This document shows positions 24,127 to 34,200 of a stretch of 50,954 nt of DNA, one piece after another (positions within the stretch are counted from its first letter, which is position 1; every line of letters starts with the position of its first letter). The notes beneath the pieces were generated by a model. That model worked only from the letters and a program-made list of their open reading frames with translations. It had not been told where the DNA came from and ran no database searches. The position numbers were made by a program, and so were the translations under genes. Origin of the DNA: Bacteroidota bacterium. GTDB lineage: Bacteria > Bacteroidota > Bacteroidia > Bacteroidales > GCA-2748055. The DNA is taken from contig JAHEEC010000012.1 of assembly GCA_024640885.1 (NCBI GenBank), positions 1 to 50,954 of the forward strand, given 5' to 3'.

Positions 24127-25827
24127 ATGTTTCCCCATTTCCTGCAACGGATCATCTCCTTCGGAGTGGAGGAGAAGACTGAACAGTCGATTGTGAACAG
24201 GATTAAAAGGATCAACCTTTTCTACCTGTTCCTTTTCGTGATGTTACTGATGTCCATCCTCTGGTCCATCATTGCCATGACCCCCACCTTGATCATCCTG
24301 AATTCCCTGATGATGCTGGTCTGCGCTGCCATCTTCTTCCTGATACCCGCAGCCAGGAAACCGAACATAAGCAGCATGCTGAGCCTGGTCCTCACCGGGT
24401 TGATCTTCCTGACAGGATATCTCTTCGAACTGGGCATATCCGCCGGGCTGATCATGGCCTTCTACCTGCTCTTCCCGCTGGCGGCGGTCAGTGTCAACGG
24501 CAAATATGGCATAATTGTTCCCATCTCACTGGGAATCCTGACCCTGGTTGTCAATTCCCTTCCCGGGCTGGAGGGAGCCATCCACCTGGATATATATAAC
24601 GCCCTTGTATTCTTCTCCTCCTACGGGGTGGTGATCATCATCGCGATTTTTATTGAGCGCTCAAACCAGGAACTGCTTGCCAGCCTGAAGGACTCCAGGA
24701 AGAAGGCGGAGAGCGAGGTCGTGCAGAAGGATGAATTCATGTCAAGGCTCTCCCATAAATTAAGGACCTCCCTGAGCAACATTACACTGATCAACAACCT
24801 GGTCCATGACATCAGCCTCACCTCGGAACAGAAAGAGCTGATGGAGACCCTGAAGGCATCCACCAACAATTTGATCGAAGATGTGAACCATATTGTGGAG
24901 ATTGCCTCCCCCGGGATCATCGACTACAAGAGGAGCATCATCTCCTTTGACCTGACCCGGGTCCTGGAAGAGGCAGTGGGAATCCTTAAATCGGGAGCCT
25001 CTTACCAGGAGTTGATCCAGATCACACGTGAGGACCAGATCAGGCATTACCTGATCGGGGATCCCAGCCTGGTGCGCAGCCTTGTGGTGAATATCATCAA
25101 GGGCATCAGCATCTATAAACATAATCAAACTCCCATAGAGCTAAAAATCAGTGCGCTGCGGGAGAGCCCGAGCCAGATCCGCCTGGAATTCAGCTTCGCG
25201 GTTGAATCTGATCTTGGAGAGGACCTGGTGGCCTATGTGGATCTGCTGAACCGGAGTGATACTCCCCAGGTCTCCAACCTTGCCAATGCCAGCAACCTGC
25301 TCCGTGAGAGCGAGAGCCGGCTCAGGGCCGGTTATGATGGAAAGCAGGCCGCGATCCTCTTCTTCCAGGACTTTGCCAAGGATGCTACGCGGACGGTGAT
25401 CGAACCGGTGCCGTCGGAGGAGATGGATAAGGAGGCCGGGAGGGGAATCCAGCTGAAAGATGCCAGGATCCTGCTGGTAGAGGACAACGAGATCAACCAG
25501 AAGATCGTCCTGCTGAGCCTCAGCAAACAGGTGTATCAAATCGATGTGGCCAGGAACGGAAAGGAGGCCCTGGAGATGTTCGGACTCAAACAGTATGACC
25601 TGATCCTCATGGACATCATGATGCCGGTGATGGATGGCATCATGGCCACCAAGAAAATCCGAGAGATCGAATCCACGGGTGACAGCCACATTCCCATCAT
25701 TGCCATCACTGCCAATGCCCTGGCAGGGGACAGGGAGAATTGCCTGGCCGCCGGGGTTGACGACTATATCGCCAAACCGTTCCAGGCAGAGATGCTGGTC
25801 AGGATGATGAAAAACTTGCTGGCCTGA
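24127..25827 (+). CDS. Membrane hybrid histidine kinase with a degenerate ATPase domain and intact receiver
   Basis: From the ATG at 24127, 566 residues: several membrane helices (about 28-175), a linker coiled coil, then a dimerisation domain with H210 in SRLSHKLRTSLSN. The next domain aligns with HATPase_c from LIGDPSLVRSLVVNIIKG onward but has lost its ATP site. The N-box Asn is Gly (NIIKGISIYK for the usual NLLxNAxKFT), and neither DxGxG nor GTGLGL is present. A receiver domain (about 446-566) is complete, with VEDN, phospho-acceptor D496 in LMDIMMPVMDG, T528 and K550 in AKPF. It probably cannot autophosphorylate but may receive or remove phosphate (inference). Its 3' end overlaps the convergent phosphatase gene by 29 bp. 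Confidence 0.88.
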   Translation: MFPHFLQRIISFGVEEKTEQSIVNRIKRINLFYLFLFVMLLMSILWSIIAMTPTLIILNSLMMLVCAAIFFLIPAARKPNISSMLSLVLTGLIFLTGYLFELGISAGLIMAFYLLFPLAAVSVNGKYGIIVPISLGILTLVVNSLPGLEGAIHLDIYNALVFFSSYGVVIIIAIFIERSNQELLASLKDSRKKAESEVVQKDEFMSRLSHKLRTSLSNITLINNLVHDISLTSEQKELMETLKASTNNLIEDVNHIVEIASPGIIDYKRSIISFDLTRVLEEAVGILKSGASYQELIQITREDQIRHYLIGDPSLVRSLVVNIIKGISIYKHNQTPIELKISALRESPSQIRLEFSFAVESDLGEDLVAYVDLLNRSDTPQVSNLANASNLLRESESRLRAGYDGKQAAILFFQDFAKDATRTVIEPVPSEEMDKEAGRGIQLKDARILLVEDNEINQKIVLLSLSKQVYQIDVARNGKEALEMFGLKQYDLILMDIMMPVMDGIMATKKIREIESTGDSHIPIIAITANALAGDRENCLAAGVDDYIAKPFQAEMLVRMMKNLLA

Positions 25828-26782
25828 TCCCGATTACCAGCTGGTCGTCGATCTGATCATAACGGCTTCCCATCCATTCATTGATGTTCTCCTCCAGTTT
25901 GCGGTACTGTTCCTCCATGGGAAGTTTATGGATGGACATCAGCAGGTGCCTGAATCGCCTGTACTTGAACTTCTTCCCTTCAGGACCACCGAACTGATCG
26001 GGATACCCGTCCGAGAACATGTATAGCACATCATCGCGCTCAAGCTGCACGGACCTGTTGTGGAACGGGCCCCTGTAAATGCCATAATCAGGACCCACAA
26101 TGATCCTGTCACCCTTTACCTCAAGGATCTCATTGTTCCGGATGATGTAGACCGGGTTGAATGCACCTGCATATTCCAGGGTCCTTTTTTTATAATCATA
26201 GGCACAGAATGCCAGGTCGATCCCATCCTTCAGTGAAAGCTCATCCAGGTTGCCGAAGACCAGGTCGAAGTAGTGGTTCATCTCATTCAGAATACCTGCA
26301 GGCTGCAGGATCTCCTTCTCCACCACGATCTGCCTGAAGAATTCAAGTCCGATCAGGGACATGAATGCACCCGGAACCCCGTGCCCTGTGCAATCGGCCA
26401 CTGAGAACATCACTTTGCCGTTGATCCTTCTGGCCCAGTAAAAATCACCGCTCACAATATCTTTTGGCCGCTGGAAGATGAACGATTCGGGGAACAGTTC
26501 CTTCATCTCCCTTGGTGTGGTAAAGAGTGCGGTCTGGATTCGCTGCGCATACTTGAGGCTCTCCTCGATCCCCTTGGCACGGTTCTGGAGCCGGTTGCGC
26601 TGGATAAGCACCTCTCTTGATTCCACCTCCTTCTGTTTCAAGCGATGGTAGTCCTTGCGGAGCGACCGGCTCCTTTTTCTGACCAGCATGAGATGCATTG
26701 AAAAGGCCAGAAGCCCCGCTGCCAGGATCATTGCGGTCAGTCCATTGAAAAGAGGTAATATGGAACCAGGGTTTGAATCCAT
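25799..26782 (-). CDS. Membrane-anchored SpoIIE-family (PP2C-type) protein phosphatase
   Basis: A 327-residue protein with one transmembrane helix (about 14-33), a basic coiled coil (34-80), and a PP2C/SpoIIE phosphatase domain (about 95-322). Metal-binding aspartates lie in DIVSGDFYW (D113), VADCTGHGVPGAFMS (D130), MFSDGYPDQFGG and the closing DDQLVIGI. Such enzymes dephosphorylate Ser/Thr, often on anti-anti-sigma proteins. It is convergent with the hybrid kinase, sharing 29 bp of coding sequence at the 3' ends. Two repeats upstream may be a control site. Confidence 0.88.
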   Translation of the reverse strand: MDSNPGSILPLFNGLTAMILAAGLLAFSMHLMLVRKRSRSLRKDYHRLKQKEVESREVLIQRNRLQNRAKGIEESLKYAQRIQTALFTTPREMKELFPESFIFQRPKDIVSGDFYWARRINGKVMFSVADCTGHGVPGAFMSLIGLEFFRQIVVEKEILQPAGILNEMNHYFDLVFGNLDELSLKDGIDLAFCAYDYKKRTLEYAGAFNPVYIIRNNEILEVKGDRIIVGPDYGIYRGPFHNRSVQLERDDVLYMFSDGYPDQFGGPEGKKFKYRRFRHLLMSIHKLPMEEQYRKLEENINEWMGSRYDQIDDQLVIGIRPASFSSS

Positions 26783-26793
26783 TGTTTACACGA

Positions 26794-26850
26794 ATGGCTA
26801 TATTTCTTCCATAGAATAAACAAATATAGTGGTAAATGGCCATATTTCTT
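26794..26850. repeat. Two 15-bp direct repeats 42 bp apart upstream of the SpoIIE-type phosphatase gene
   Basis: ATGGCTATATTTCTT (26794-26808) and ATGGCCATATTTCTT (26836-26850) differ at one base. The 42-bp period equals four helical turns, placing both on one DNA face. They flank the -7-like TATATTTG at 26821-26828. Function unknown; an operator is the simplest idea. Confidence 0.5.
26821..26828 (-). promoter_or_regulatory. -7 element for the SpoIIE-type phosphatase gene
   Basis: The minus strand reads TATATTTG, a full match to TAnnTTTG, 38 bp before the ATG at 26782. The nearest TTTG upstream is 29 bp away, too far for a standard -33 box, so an activator or one of the flanking repeats may compensate. 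Confidence 0.4.
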
Positions 26851-26871
26851 ACACGAGCAAAACAGAATAAC

Positions 26872-26900
26872 AAAAAAAATCCCCCGCGCAGGCAGGGGAT
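26872..26900 (-). terminator. Rho-independent terminator of the citrate synthase gene
   Basis: Minus-strand stem ATCCCC (26895-26900) with GGGGAT (26879-26884), followed by eight U residues (A run 26872-26879). It lies 38 bp after the citrate synthase stop. Confidence 0.8.
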
Positions 26901-26937
26901 CTTTTCGGCTGTGCCGTATCCTTAAAAGTGGGTGGGA

Positions 26938-28290
26938 TCAATCTTCCTTACAATTCTTCGATTTCCCGTTATCCGGAGCTGCCTGGGCGGCCTTCATGGC
27001 CATCTTCTCGAGCATATCGGTGGTGATTGACTTGGGCCGCTCCAGCGGATAGCCAAGGGCCCGGTCCCAGATGATGTTGGCGGTGATGCCAAGGGATCGC
27101 CCGATCCCGAACAACACCGTATAGAATTCATACTCCTTGATCCCATAGTGCCAGTGGATGATCCCTGACTGGGCATCCACATTCGGCCATGGATTCTTGG
27201 CCTTGCCCTGCTCCTGGAGAATGGGCGGTACCACCTTATAGAGCATGTCCGTATACTTGAAGAGCAAATCATCCTTCATGTGGGTCAGGCAGAACTCCCG
27301 CTGCAATGTATAGCGCGGATCTGTCTTCCTCAGGACGGCGTGACCGAAACCCGGGATCACCTGACCGGAGTTGAGGGTATCCCATACAAACTGTTTCATC
27401 TCATCTTCGGTGGGGATCTCTCCATCCATCTTCTCCACCAGGTCCTGCAGCCACCTCAGCACTTCCTGGTTCGCAAGTCCGTGAAGCGGACCGGCCAGGC
27501 CGTTAAGCATGGCTGAAATGGAAAGGTAAATATCGGAGAGTGAACTGGCCACCAGGTGACCGGTATGTGCACTCACATTCCCGCTTTCATGATCCGCATG
27601 GATAATGAAATTTAACCTGGAGACATCATCATAAGGTTTTGGGATCCCCATCATATGGGCAAAGTTTGCACCCATATCCAGGTTGGGATTGGACTGGATC
27701 CGCTGCCCTCCCCTGTAAAGTTTGGCATAGATGTAAGATGCCACCTCCGGCAGTTTTGCCAGCAGGTTCAGAGAATCTTCAAAGGTGGTATCCCAGTAGT
27801 CCATTTTGCTGATCCCGCCCTGGTACTTCTTGGCGAAAAATGATTCGCGCTGCATGGTGAGGATGGCCGCAGAGAAAATTGCCATGGGAGGGGAAAAGGA
27901 GGGGAAAGCATCGATCACCTCGTACACATAGCGTGGCAGGATCCTTCTTTTTCTGAATTCATCCACTACCTCCTCCACTTCGCTTGCGGTGGGAATATCC
28001 CCTGTAAGCAACAGAAAAAAGAGGCCTTCCACGTAGGGCATTTCCGCACCTTCCGGTTTGGGGAGTTTTTCAAATACTTCCGGAAGGGTATATCCCCTGT
28101 ACCTGATCCCTTCCTGAGGATCAAGGTATGAGATATCGGTTACAAGGCTTTTAAGCCCCCTCATCCCACCGATGGCCTGTGCAATGGTCACCTGGTCGAT
28201 CACCACATCACAGTAATCTTTTACGAGTTTTTGGGTTCTGGGTCTCCACTCCTCGATCTTCTGGTGGAGCCTCTCTTTTAGGACTGACAT
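26938..28290 (-). CDS. Citrate synthase, mitochondrial (eukaryotic) type
   Basis: Condenses acetyl-CoA and oxaloacetate to citrate. The 450-residue protein resembles the pig mitochondrial enzyme more than E. coli GltA. Long near-identical stretches include MLNGLAGPLHGLANQEVL, GHAVLRKTDPRY and EQGKAKNPWPNVDA. Catalytic residues are H270 (GPLHG), H317 (GFGHAV) and D372 (NVDAQSG). The NADH-regulated zinc N-terminal domain of GltA is missing. A short Lys/Asn-rich tail ends the protein. It is monocistronic by its own promoter-like site and terminators on both sides. Confidence 0.93.
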   Translation of the reverse strand: MSVLKERLHQKIEEWRPRTQKLVKDYCDVVIDQVTIAQAIGGMRGLKSLVTDISYLDPQEGIRYRGYTLPEVFEKLPKPEGAEMPYVEGLFFLLLTGDIPTASEVEEVVDEFRKRRILPRYVYEVIDAFPSFSPPMAIFSAAILTMQRESFFAKKYQGGISKMDYWDTTFEDSLNLLAKLPEVASYIYAKLYRGGQRIQSNPNLDMGANFAHMMGIPKPYDDVSRLNFIIHADHESGNVSAHTGHLVASSLSDIYLSISAMLNGLAGPLHGLANQEVLRWLQDLVEKMDGEIPTEDEMKQFVWDTLNSGQVIPGFGHAVLRKTDPRYTLQREFCLTHMKDDLLFKYTDMLYKVVPPILQEQGKAKNPWPNVDAQSGIIHWHYGIKEYEFYTVLFGIGRSLGITANIIWDRALGYPLERPKSITTDMLEKMAMKAAQAAPDNGKSKNCKED

Positions 28291-28332
28291 ATGCTATAGG
28301 TTTACATTAGATAATGAATTTATTAGGGTTAC

Positions 28333-28363
28333 ACAAGATAGCATATATATTCAGATATTTCAA
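28333..28363 (-). promoter_or_regulatory. Promoter-like site of citrate synthase
   Basis: On the minus strand TTG (28361-28363), 20 bp, then TATCTTGT (28333-28340), a near match to TAnnTTTG. It lies about 43 bp upstream of the ATG in an AT-rich stretch. Confidence 0.45.
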
Positions 28364-28409
28364 TATACAGAAGCCCCTTAAAGCCCTAAATATGTCCTAA
28401 AACAATAAC

Positions 28410-28440
28410 AAAAAGGGCCATCCCGGATGAGACAGCCCTT
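28410..28440 (-). terminator. Rho-independent terminator of enolase
   Basis: Minus-strand stem AAGGGC (28435-28440) pairs with GCCCTT (28413-28418). An inner CATCC/GGATG helix and a trailing U run (A run 28410-28414) complete it. It is 23 bp after the enolase stop. Confidence 0.8.
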
Positions 28441-28463
28441 CAATTTTCACCGGAAGTATTTTC

Positions 28464-29805
<1,342 letters not shown>

Positions 29806-29836
29806 GATGTATGTTAGAAGATATCACGATCAGATT

Positions 29837-30568
29837 TTATGAATCCTTTTTCTCCTCCTCTTCAGTCTCCTCTTCAGCTTTTGGTTCTTCTGTTCCAGGT
29901 TCCGCATCCGTGGCCTCAGCCTTGGGAGCCTCCTCCACTGCGGCTTCTTCAACCACTGTCTCTTCCACAACTGCTTCTTCGGCTACAACTTCCTCAGCAA
30001 CTGCCTCTTCGGCGGTATCTGTCACTTCGGTTGTATCGGCCACTTCGGTTGTATCGGCCACCACGTCACCTCCGGTTTCCAATGCGGGTTTTGCGGCAGC
30101 TGCCACTTTTTCTTTGGCTTTAGGTGCGGCTTCGGCTTTGGTTTTTACTGCACCCCGGCGCCTGCGGGAAGATGATTTCTTGGCTGCGGCTTTTTCGCCC
30201 AGCAGGTTCTCGTTGAAGTCCACCAGTTCGATCAGGCACATGTCTGCATTGTCGCCCTGCCTGCTTCCAAGCTTGATAATGCGGGTATACCCACCCGGAC
30301 GGTCACCTACCTTGGACGCCACCTCGCGGAAAAGCTCCGTAACAGCCTCCTTATCCTGCAGGTAGCTGAACACCACCCTGCGGGCATGGGTTGAATCGTC
30401 TTTAGACCTTGTGATCAGCGGCTCAACAAATCTTTTGAGTGCCTTGGCCTTTGCTGTGGTTGTCTCGATCCGCTTGTGCTCGATCAGGGAACAGGCCATG
30501 TTTGACAGCATGGCTTTCCTGTGTGCACTCGTCCTCCCTAAGTGATTAAAACTCTTCTTATGTCTCAT
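29837..30568 (-). CDS. rplQ: 50S ribosomal protein L17 with a long acidic C-terminal extension
   Basis: Residues 1-127 are an ordinary bL17 core ([20 protein letters not shown], then [20 protein letters not shown]). Residues 128-243 are an added tail: first a basic block ([11 protein letters not shown]), then Ala/Lys-rich, then strongly acidic, Val/Glu/Thr-rich sequence ending [12 protein letters not shown]. The tail contains a doubled ADTTEV unit encoded by an exact 18-bp tandem repeat. Extensions on L17 occur in other Bacteroidetes, but the function is unknown. It is last in the alpha operon, 5 bp after rpoA, and followed by a strong terminator. Confidence 0.92.
   Translation of the reverse strand: MRHKKSFNHLGRTSAHRKAMLSNMACSLIEHKRIETTTAKAKALKRFVEPLITRSKDDSTHARRVVFSYLQDKEAVTELFREVASKVGDRPGGYTRIIKLGSRQGDNADMCLIELVDFNENLLGEKAAAKKSSSRRRRGAVKTKAEAAPKAKEKVAAAAKPALETGGDVVADTTEVADTTEVTDTAEEAVAEEVVAEEAVVEETVVEEAAVEEAPKAEATDAEPGTEEPKAEEETEEEEKKDS
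30023..30058. repeat. 18-bp tandem duplication in the rplQ tail
   Basis: CACTTCGGTTGTATCGGC occurs twice in a row (30023-30040, 30041-30058), encoding a repeated six-residue unit in the acidic tail. It is in frame, so copy changes would lengthen or shorten the tail without breaking the gene. Confidence 0.85.
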
Positions 30569-30573
30569 TGCAA

Positions 30574-31566
30574 TTAATCCTTGTCCAGTTTGTATTTACT
30601 TGTATCCATGCCAAAAGTCAGGCTCATGTTGGTGAGCAATTCTTCCAGCTCGGTGAGGGACTTCTTTCCGAAGTTCCTGAATTTCAGCAGGTCGTTCTTG
30701 TTGAATTTCACCAGGTCACCCAGGGTCTCCACCTCAGCAGCCTTCAGGCAATTGAGGGCCCTTACGGAAAGGTCCAGGTCCACCAGTTTTGCTTTCAGCA
30801 GCTGGCGCATGTGCAGCACCTCTTCATCAAACTCCTCGTTGGCAAATTTCTCATCGGTATCCAGGGTGATCTTCTCGTCGGAGAAGAGCATGAAATGGTA
30901 GATGAGGATTTTGGCAGCTTCCTTCAAAGCCTCCTTGGGATGAATGGATCCGTCGGTTTCGATCTCCAGCACCAGTTTCTCATAGTCGGTCTTCTGCTCC
31001 ACACGGTAATTCTCAATGTCATACCTCACGTTCTTGATGGGGGTATAGATTGAATCCACTGCAATGAGCCCGAACTCAGCTTCGGCCGGCTTGTTCTCAT
31101 CGGCAGGTACATAACCGCGTCCTTTGCTGATAAGGATCTCCATCTGGAGCTTTACATCCGGTTCCATGTGGCAGATCACAAGCTCGGGATTCAGTACTTT
31201 AAATCCACTGAGAAACCGCTGAAGGTCGCCCGCCTTGAATTCATCCTGTCCGGTGATTGTGCAAATGATCTTCTCATCGTTTACATCATCGATCTGCTTT
31301 TTAAAGCGGACCTGCTTCAGGTTCAGGATTATTTCGGTGAGGTCCTCGATGACCCCGGTAATGGTGGAAAATTCGTGCTCAACCCCATCGATCTTGATAT
31401 TGGTAATGGCAAACCCTTCCAGAGAAGAGAGCAGGATCCGCCTGAGGGCGTTTCCGACGGTGATGCCATAACCGGGTTCAAGGGGACGAAACTCAAATTT
31501 ACCATACTTGTCATCGGCCTCGAGCATGATGACCTTATCTGGTTTTTGAAATGCTAAAATGGCCAT
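30574..31566 (-). CDS. rpoA: DNA-directed RNA polymerase subunit alpha
   Basis: Assembles RNA polymerase and contacts promoter DNA and activators. The 330-residue chain has the N-terminal dimerisation domain (about 1-235, with [20 protein letters not shown]) and the C-terminal helix-hairpin-helix domain (about 255-320, with [17 protein letters not shown] and [13 protein letters not shown]). It lies between rpsD and rplQ in the usual alpha-operon position. Confidence 0.97.
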   Translation of the reverse strand: MAILAFQKPDKVIMLEADDKYGKFEFRPLEPGYGITVGNALRRILLSSLEGFAITNIKIDGVEHEFSTITGVIEDLTEIILNLKQVRFKKQIDDVNDEKIICTITGQDEFKAGDLQRFLSGFKVLNPELVICHMEPDVKLQMEILISKGRGYVPADENKPAEAEFGLIAVDSIYTPIKNVRYDIENYRVEQKTDYEKLVLEIETDGSIHPKEALKEAAKILIYHFMLFSDEKITLDTDEKFANEEFDEEVLHMRQLLKAKLVDLDLSVRALNCLKAAEVETLGDLVKFNKNDLLKFRNFGKKSLTELEELLTNMSLTFGMDTSKYKLDKD

Positions 31567-31584
31567 AATAGGAATCTGGTTATA

Positions 31585-32193
31585 TTATTTTGAATAAAGT
31601 TCAACGATGAGCTGCTCCTTAATGTTCTCGGGGATCTCCTCCCGTTCAGGACGGTTCAGGAATTTCCCTGTCAGGGATGCCTCATCAAATTCAAGCCATG
31701 AGGAGGATCCGTACCTGGCCGTGGTGAGGGCATCCACAATCACCTCGAGGGATTTTGAACGCTCCCTTACACTTACTTCATCTCCAGGTTTAAGAGTGAA
31801 AGAAGGAATACTTACTATCTCACCATTGACGGTGATGTGCCTGTGGCTCACAAGCTGACGGGCACCTGCACGTGTGGGTGAAAGTCCCATCCTGTAAACC
31901 ACGTTGTCCAGCCTGGACTCCAGCAATTGAAGGAGTACTTCACCGGTCACGCCTTTGCTGCTGGAAGCCTTTTCAAACATATTCCTGAACTGCTTTTCCA
32001 GCACACCGTATGTATACTTGGCCTTTTGCTTCTCTTTCAACTGAATACCATATTCAGAAGCCTTGCGCCTTCTTTTGTTGTTCCCGTGCATTCCGGGAGG
32101 ATAATTCTTCTTTTCAAAGGATTTGTCCGTCCCGAAAATGGGATCCGAAAACTTTCGAGCAATTTTGGTTCTGGGACCTCTGTATCTTGCCAT
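31585..32193 (-). CDS. rpsD: 30S ribosomal protein S4
   Basis: Primary 16S rRNA-binding protein that starts 30S assembly. The 202 residues open [15 protein letters not shown] and contain the S4 RNA-binding domain (about 90-155, with [14 protein letters not shown] and [15 protein letters not shown]). The N-terminal zinc-binding cysteines of some S4 proteins are absent, so this is the zinc-free form. In other bacteria S4 can repress the alpha operon; no leader for that is obvious here. Confidence 0.97.
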   Translation of the reverse strand: MARYRGPRTKIARKFSDPIFGTDKSFEKKNYPPGMHGNNKRRRKASEYGIQLKEKQKAKYTYGVLEKQFRNMFEKASSSKGVTGEVLLQLLESRLDNVVYRMGLSPTRAGARQLVSHRHITVNGEIVSIPSFTLKPGDEVSVRERSKSLEVIVDALTTARYGSSSWLEFDEASLTGKFLNRPEREEIPENIKEQLIVELYSK

Positions 32194-32219
32194 CTATTTA
32201 TCTGTTTATTGTTTACTAT

Positions 32220-32609
32220 TTATACCCTGCGCCTCTTGGCCGGACGGCATCCATTGTGCGGCAGCGGGGTTACATCAACGATTTCGGTCACTTCAATGCC
32301 CGATGCGTGTATGTTTCGGATGGCAGACTCCCTGCCGGCCCCGGGTCCTTTCACATATACTTTCACCTTCCTCAATCCAAGATCATATGCTACCTTGGAG
32401 CAATTCTGTGCAGCCTGCTGGGCAGCGTAGGGGGTATTTTTCTTTGAACCCCTGAATCCCATCTTTCCGGATGAGGCCCAGGAGATCACCTGTCCCTGGT
32501 TGTTGGTCAGCGAAATGATGATGTTATTGAAGGAGGCATGTATATGTGCCTGTCCCGTAGGTTCAACTTTAACTGTTCGCTTTCTGGACGTTCCTGTCTT
32601 CTTAGCCAT
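32220..32609 (-). CDS. rpsK: 30S ribosomal protein S11
   Basis: Component of the 30S platform near the mRNA exit. The 129 residues contain [38 protein letters not shown] and the C-terminal [15 protein letters not shown]. Length and motifs are normal. It is followed by rpsD after 26 bp and preceded by rpsM at 13 bp. Confidence 0.97.
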   Translation of the reverse strand: MAKKTGTSRKRTVKVEPTGQAHIHASFNNIIISLTNNQGQVISWASSGKMGFRGSKKNTPYAAQQAAQNCSKVAYDLGLRKVKVYVKGPGAGRESAIRNIHASGIEVTEIVDVTPLPHNGCRPAKRRRV

Positions 32610-32622
32610 AACCTCTTAACTC

Positions 32623-33000
32623 TTATTTGGTTGCTTTCTTCTTGTTTGCTACTGTCTTTCTCCTTCCCTTACGGGTACGGGCATTGTTCTTTGTGCTCTG
32701 TCCGCGTGTGGGAAGTCCGATGCGGTGACGGATTCCACGGTATGCACCGATATCCATCAATCGCTTGATATTCAGCTGGACAGATGACCTCAGTTCACCC
32801 TCCACCTTGTAGTTTTCATTCACAGCTTTCCTGATGGCCGCAATCTGGTCATCATTCCAGTCTTTCACCTTGATATTGCGATCCACACCTGCAGTATCCA
32901 GTATTTTCTGGGCTGAACTGCGTCCAATGCCGTAGATGTAAGTGAGACTCACTTCACCTCTTTTGTTTTTGGGTAGGTCAACACCAACTATTCTAGCCAT
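32623..33000 (-). CDS. rpsM: 30S ribosomal protein S13
   Basis: Head protein of the 30S subunit that bridges to the 50S. The 125 residues open [20 protein letters not shown] and include a helix-hairpin-helix [32 protein letters not shown] and a lysine-rich tail follow. It sits between rpmJ and rpsK. Confidence 0.97.
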   Translation of the reverse strand: MARIVGVDLPKNKRGEVSLTYIYGIGRSSAQKILDTAGVDRNIKVKDWNDDQIAAIRKAVNENYKVEGELRSSVQLNIKRLMDIGAYRGIRHRIGLPTRGQSTKNNARTRKGRRKTVANKKKATK

Positions 33001-33030
33001 AATGCTCTTTTGTTTTTATAAAAATAAACT

Positions 33031-33147
33031 CTATCCCTGGCGTTGCTTGAACTTGGGATTTTTCTTATTGATTACGTACAAGCGTCCCTTCCTTCTAACG
33101 ATCTTGCAGTTGGAGCTGCGCTTTTTAACTGATGCTCTTACTTTCAT
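33031..33147 (-). CDS. rpmJ: 50S ribosomal protein L36 (zinc-free form)
   Basis: A 38-residue frame opening [20 protein letters not shown] and ending NPKFKQRQG. Most L36 proteins bind zinc through three Cys and one His. Here only C14 remains; the other Cys positions are Ser and Asn/Lys, and the His is Phe, as is usual in Bacteroidetes. It lies between infA (30 bp upstream) and rpsM. Confidence 0.93.
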   Translation of the reverse strand: MKVRASVKKRSSNCKIVRRKGRLYVINKKNPKFKQRQG

Positions 33148-33177
33148 GTGTTCTCAATTTAAATCTTTTATCAACTA

Positions 33178-33396
33178 CTATTTGTAGCGGAATGATATCC
33201 TTCCTTTGGTCAGGTCATAGGGTGACATCTCTACCTTAACCCGGTCACCCGGCAGCAATTTGATGTAATGCATCCTCATCTTGCCCGAGATATGGGCTGT
33301 AATGACATGTCCGTTCTCCAGCTCCACCCGGAACATGGCATTGGATAATGCCTCGGTAATCACACCGTCCTGCTCAATAGAAGCCTGTTTTGCCAT
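33178..33396 (-). CDS. infA: Translation initiation factor IF-1
   Basis: Binds the ribosomal A site during initiation. The 72-residue S1/OB-fold protein has the family motifs [58 protein letters not shown] and the C-terminal SFRYK. Its start abuts the map stop with no gap, suggesting coupled translation. Confidence 0.97.
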   Translation of the reverse strand: MAKQASIEQDGVITEALSNAMFRVELENGHVITAHISGKMRMHYIKLLPGDRVKVEMSPYDLTKGRISFRYK

Positions 33397-34185
33397 TTAT
33401 ATGTTCTGTTTTTGTAACACTTCATCTATAAATGAGAAGGTCGACAAAACGTCTGCCTTCCCAGAGTCTATGGCCACTGCCAGTTCAAAATGGGCAGATG
33501 GCAAATTATCGGCTGCTCGTATGGTCCATCCGTCGGCATCCTGCTTGATCTGCCGGCCACCCATGTTGATCATGGGCTCAATGCAGATCACCATCCCCTT
33601 TTTCAACCTGGGCCCGGTTCCCCTTCTTCCGTAATTGGGAACTTCTGGCGCTTCATGCATGTGCCTTCCCAATCCGTGTCCGACCATCTCCCTGACCACA
33701 CTGTACCCATTCTTCTCGGCATGCTCCTGGACGGCAAAACCCACATCCCCCACACGTTTTCCATCCACTGCCTGTTCGACGCCTTTTCGCAAACACTCCC
33801 GCGTGGTGGTCAACAACCTGCGGACCTTCTCACTCACCTCACCCACCTCGAAGCTGAAAGCGGTGTCCCCGTAGAAACCATCAATGATTACTCCACAATC
33901 GATGGACAACAGGTCCCCCTCCTGGAGGATCACCTTTTCGGAGGGTATCCCGTGGACCACCTCTGCATTGACCGAGGTGCAAAGTGTCTTCGGGTACCCC
34001 TGGTACCCCAGGAAACCCGGCATGGCACCATGGTCGCGAATGAATGTTTCAGCGATCCGGTCGAGACTTTCGGTAGACACCCCCGGCCTGATGTGCGTGG
34101 CAAGCTCGGCAAGCGTCTTCGAAACGAGCAGATTGCTTTTCCGCATCAGCTCAATCTCGTCCGCAGTTTTAATTAAAATCATCAA
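33397..34185 (-). CDS. map: Methionine aminopeptidase, type I
   Basis: Removes the initiator Met from nascent proteins. The 262-residue enzyme shows NAEVVHGIP (His), SIDCGVIIDGFYGDTAFSF with two metal-binding Asp, GHGLGRHMHEAP (His), CIEPM (Glu) and SAHFELAV (final Glu), so the dinuclear metal site is complete. The first two codons are both Met; the start may be one codon in. It lies between secY and infA, as in other Bacteroidetes. Confidence 0.95.
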   Translation of the reverse strand: MMILIKTADEIELMRKSNLLVSKTLAELATHIRPGVSTESLDRIAETFIRDHGAMPGFLGYQGYPKTLCTSVNAEVVHGIPSEKVILQEGDLLSIDCGVIIDGFYGDTAFSFEVGEVSEKVRRLLTTTRECLRKGVEQAVDGKRVGDVGFAVQEHAEKNGYSVVREMVGHGLGRHMHEAPEVPNYGRRGTGPRLKKGMVICIEPMINMGGRQIKQDADGWTIRAADNLPSAHFELAVAIDSGKADVLSTFSFIDEVLQKQNI

Positions 34186-34200
34186 AGAACGCTTTCTCTT

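Noticed and set aside
33031-33147. L36 missing three zinc ligands as a broken gene
   Set aside because: The zinc-free L36 with this sequence pattern is standard in Bacteroidetes.
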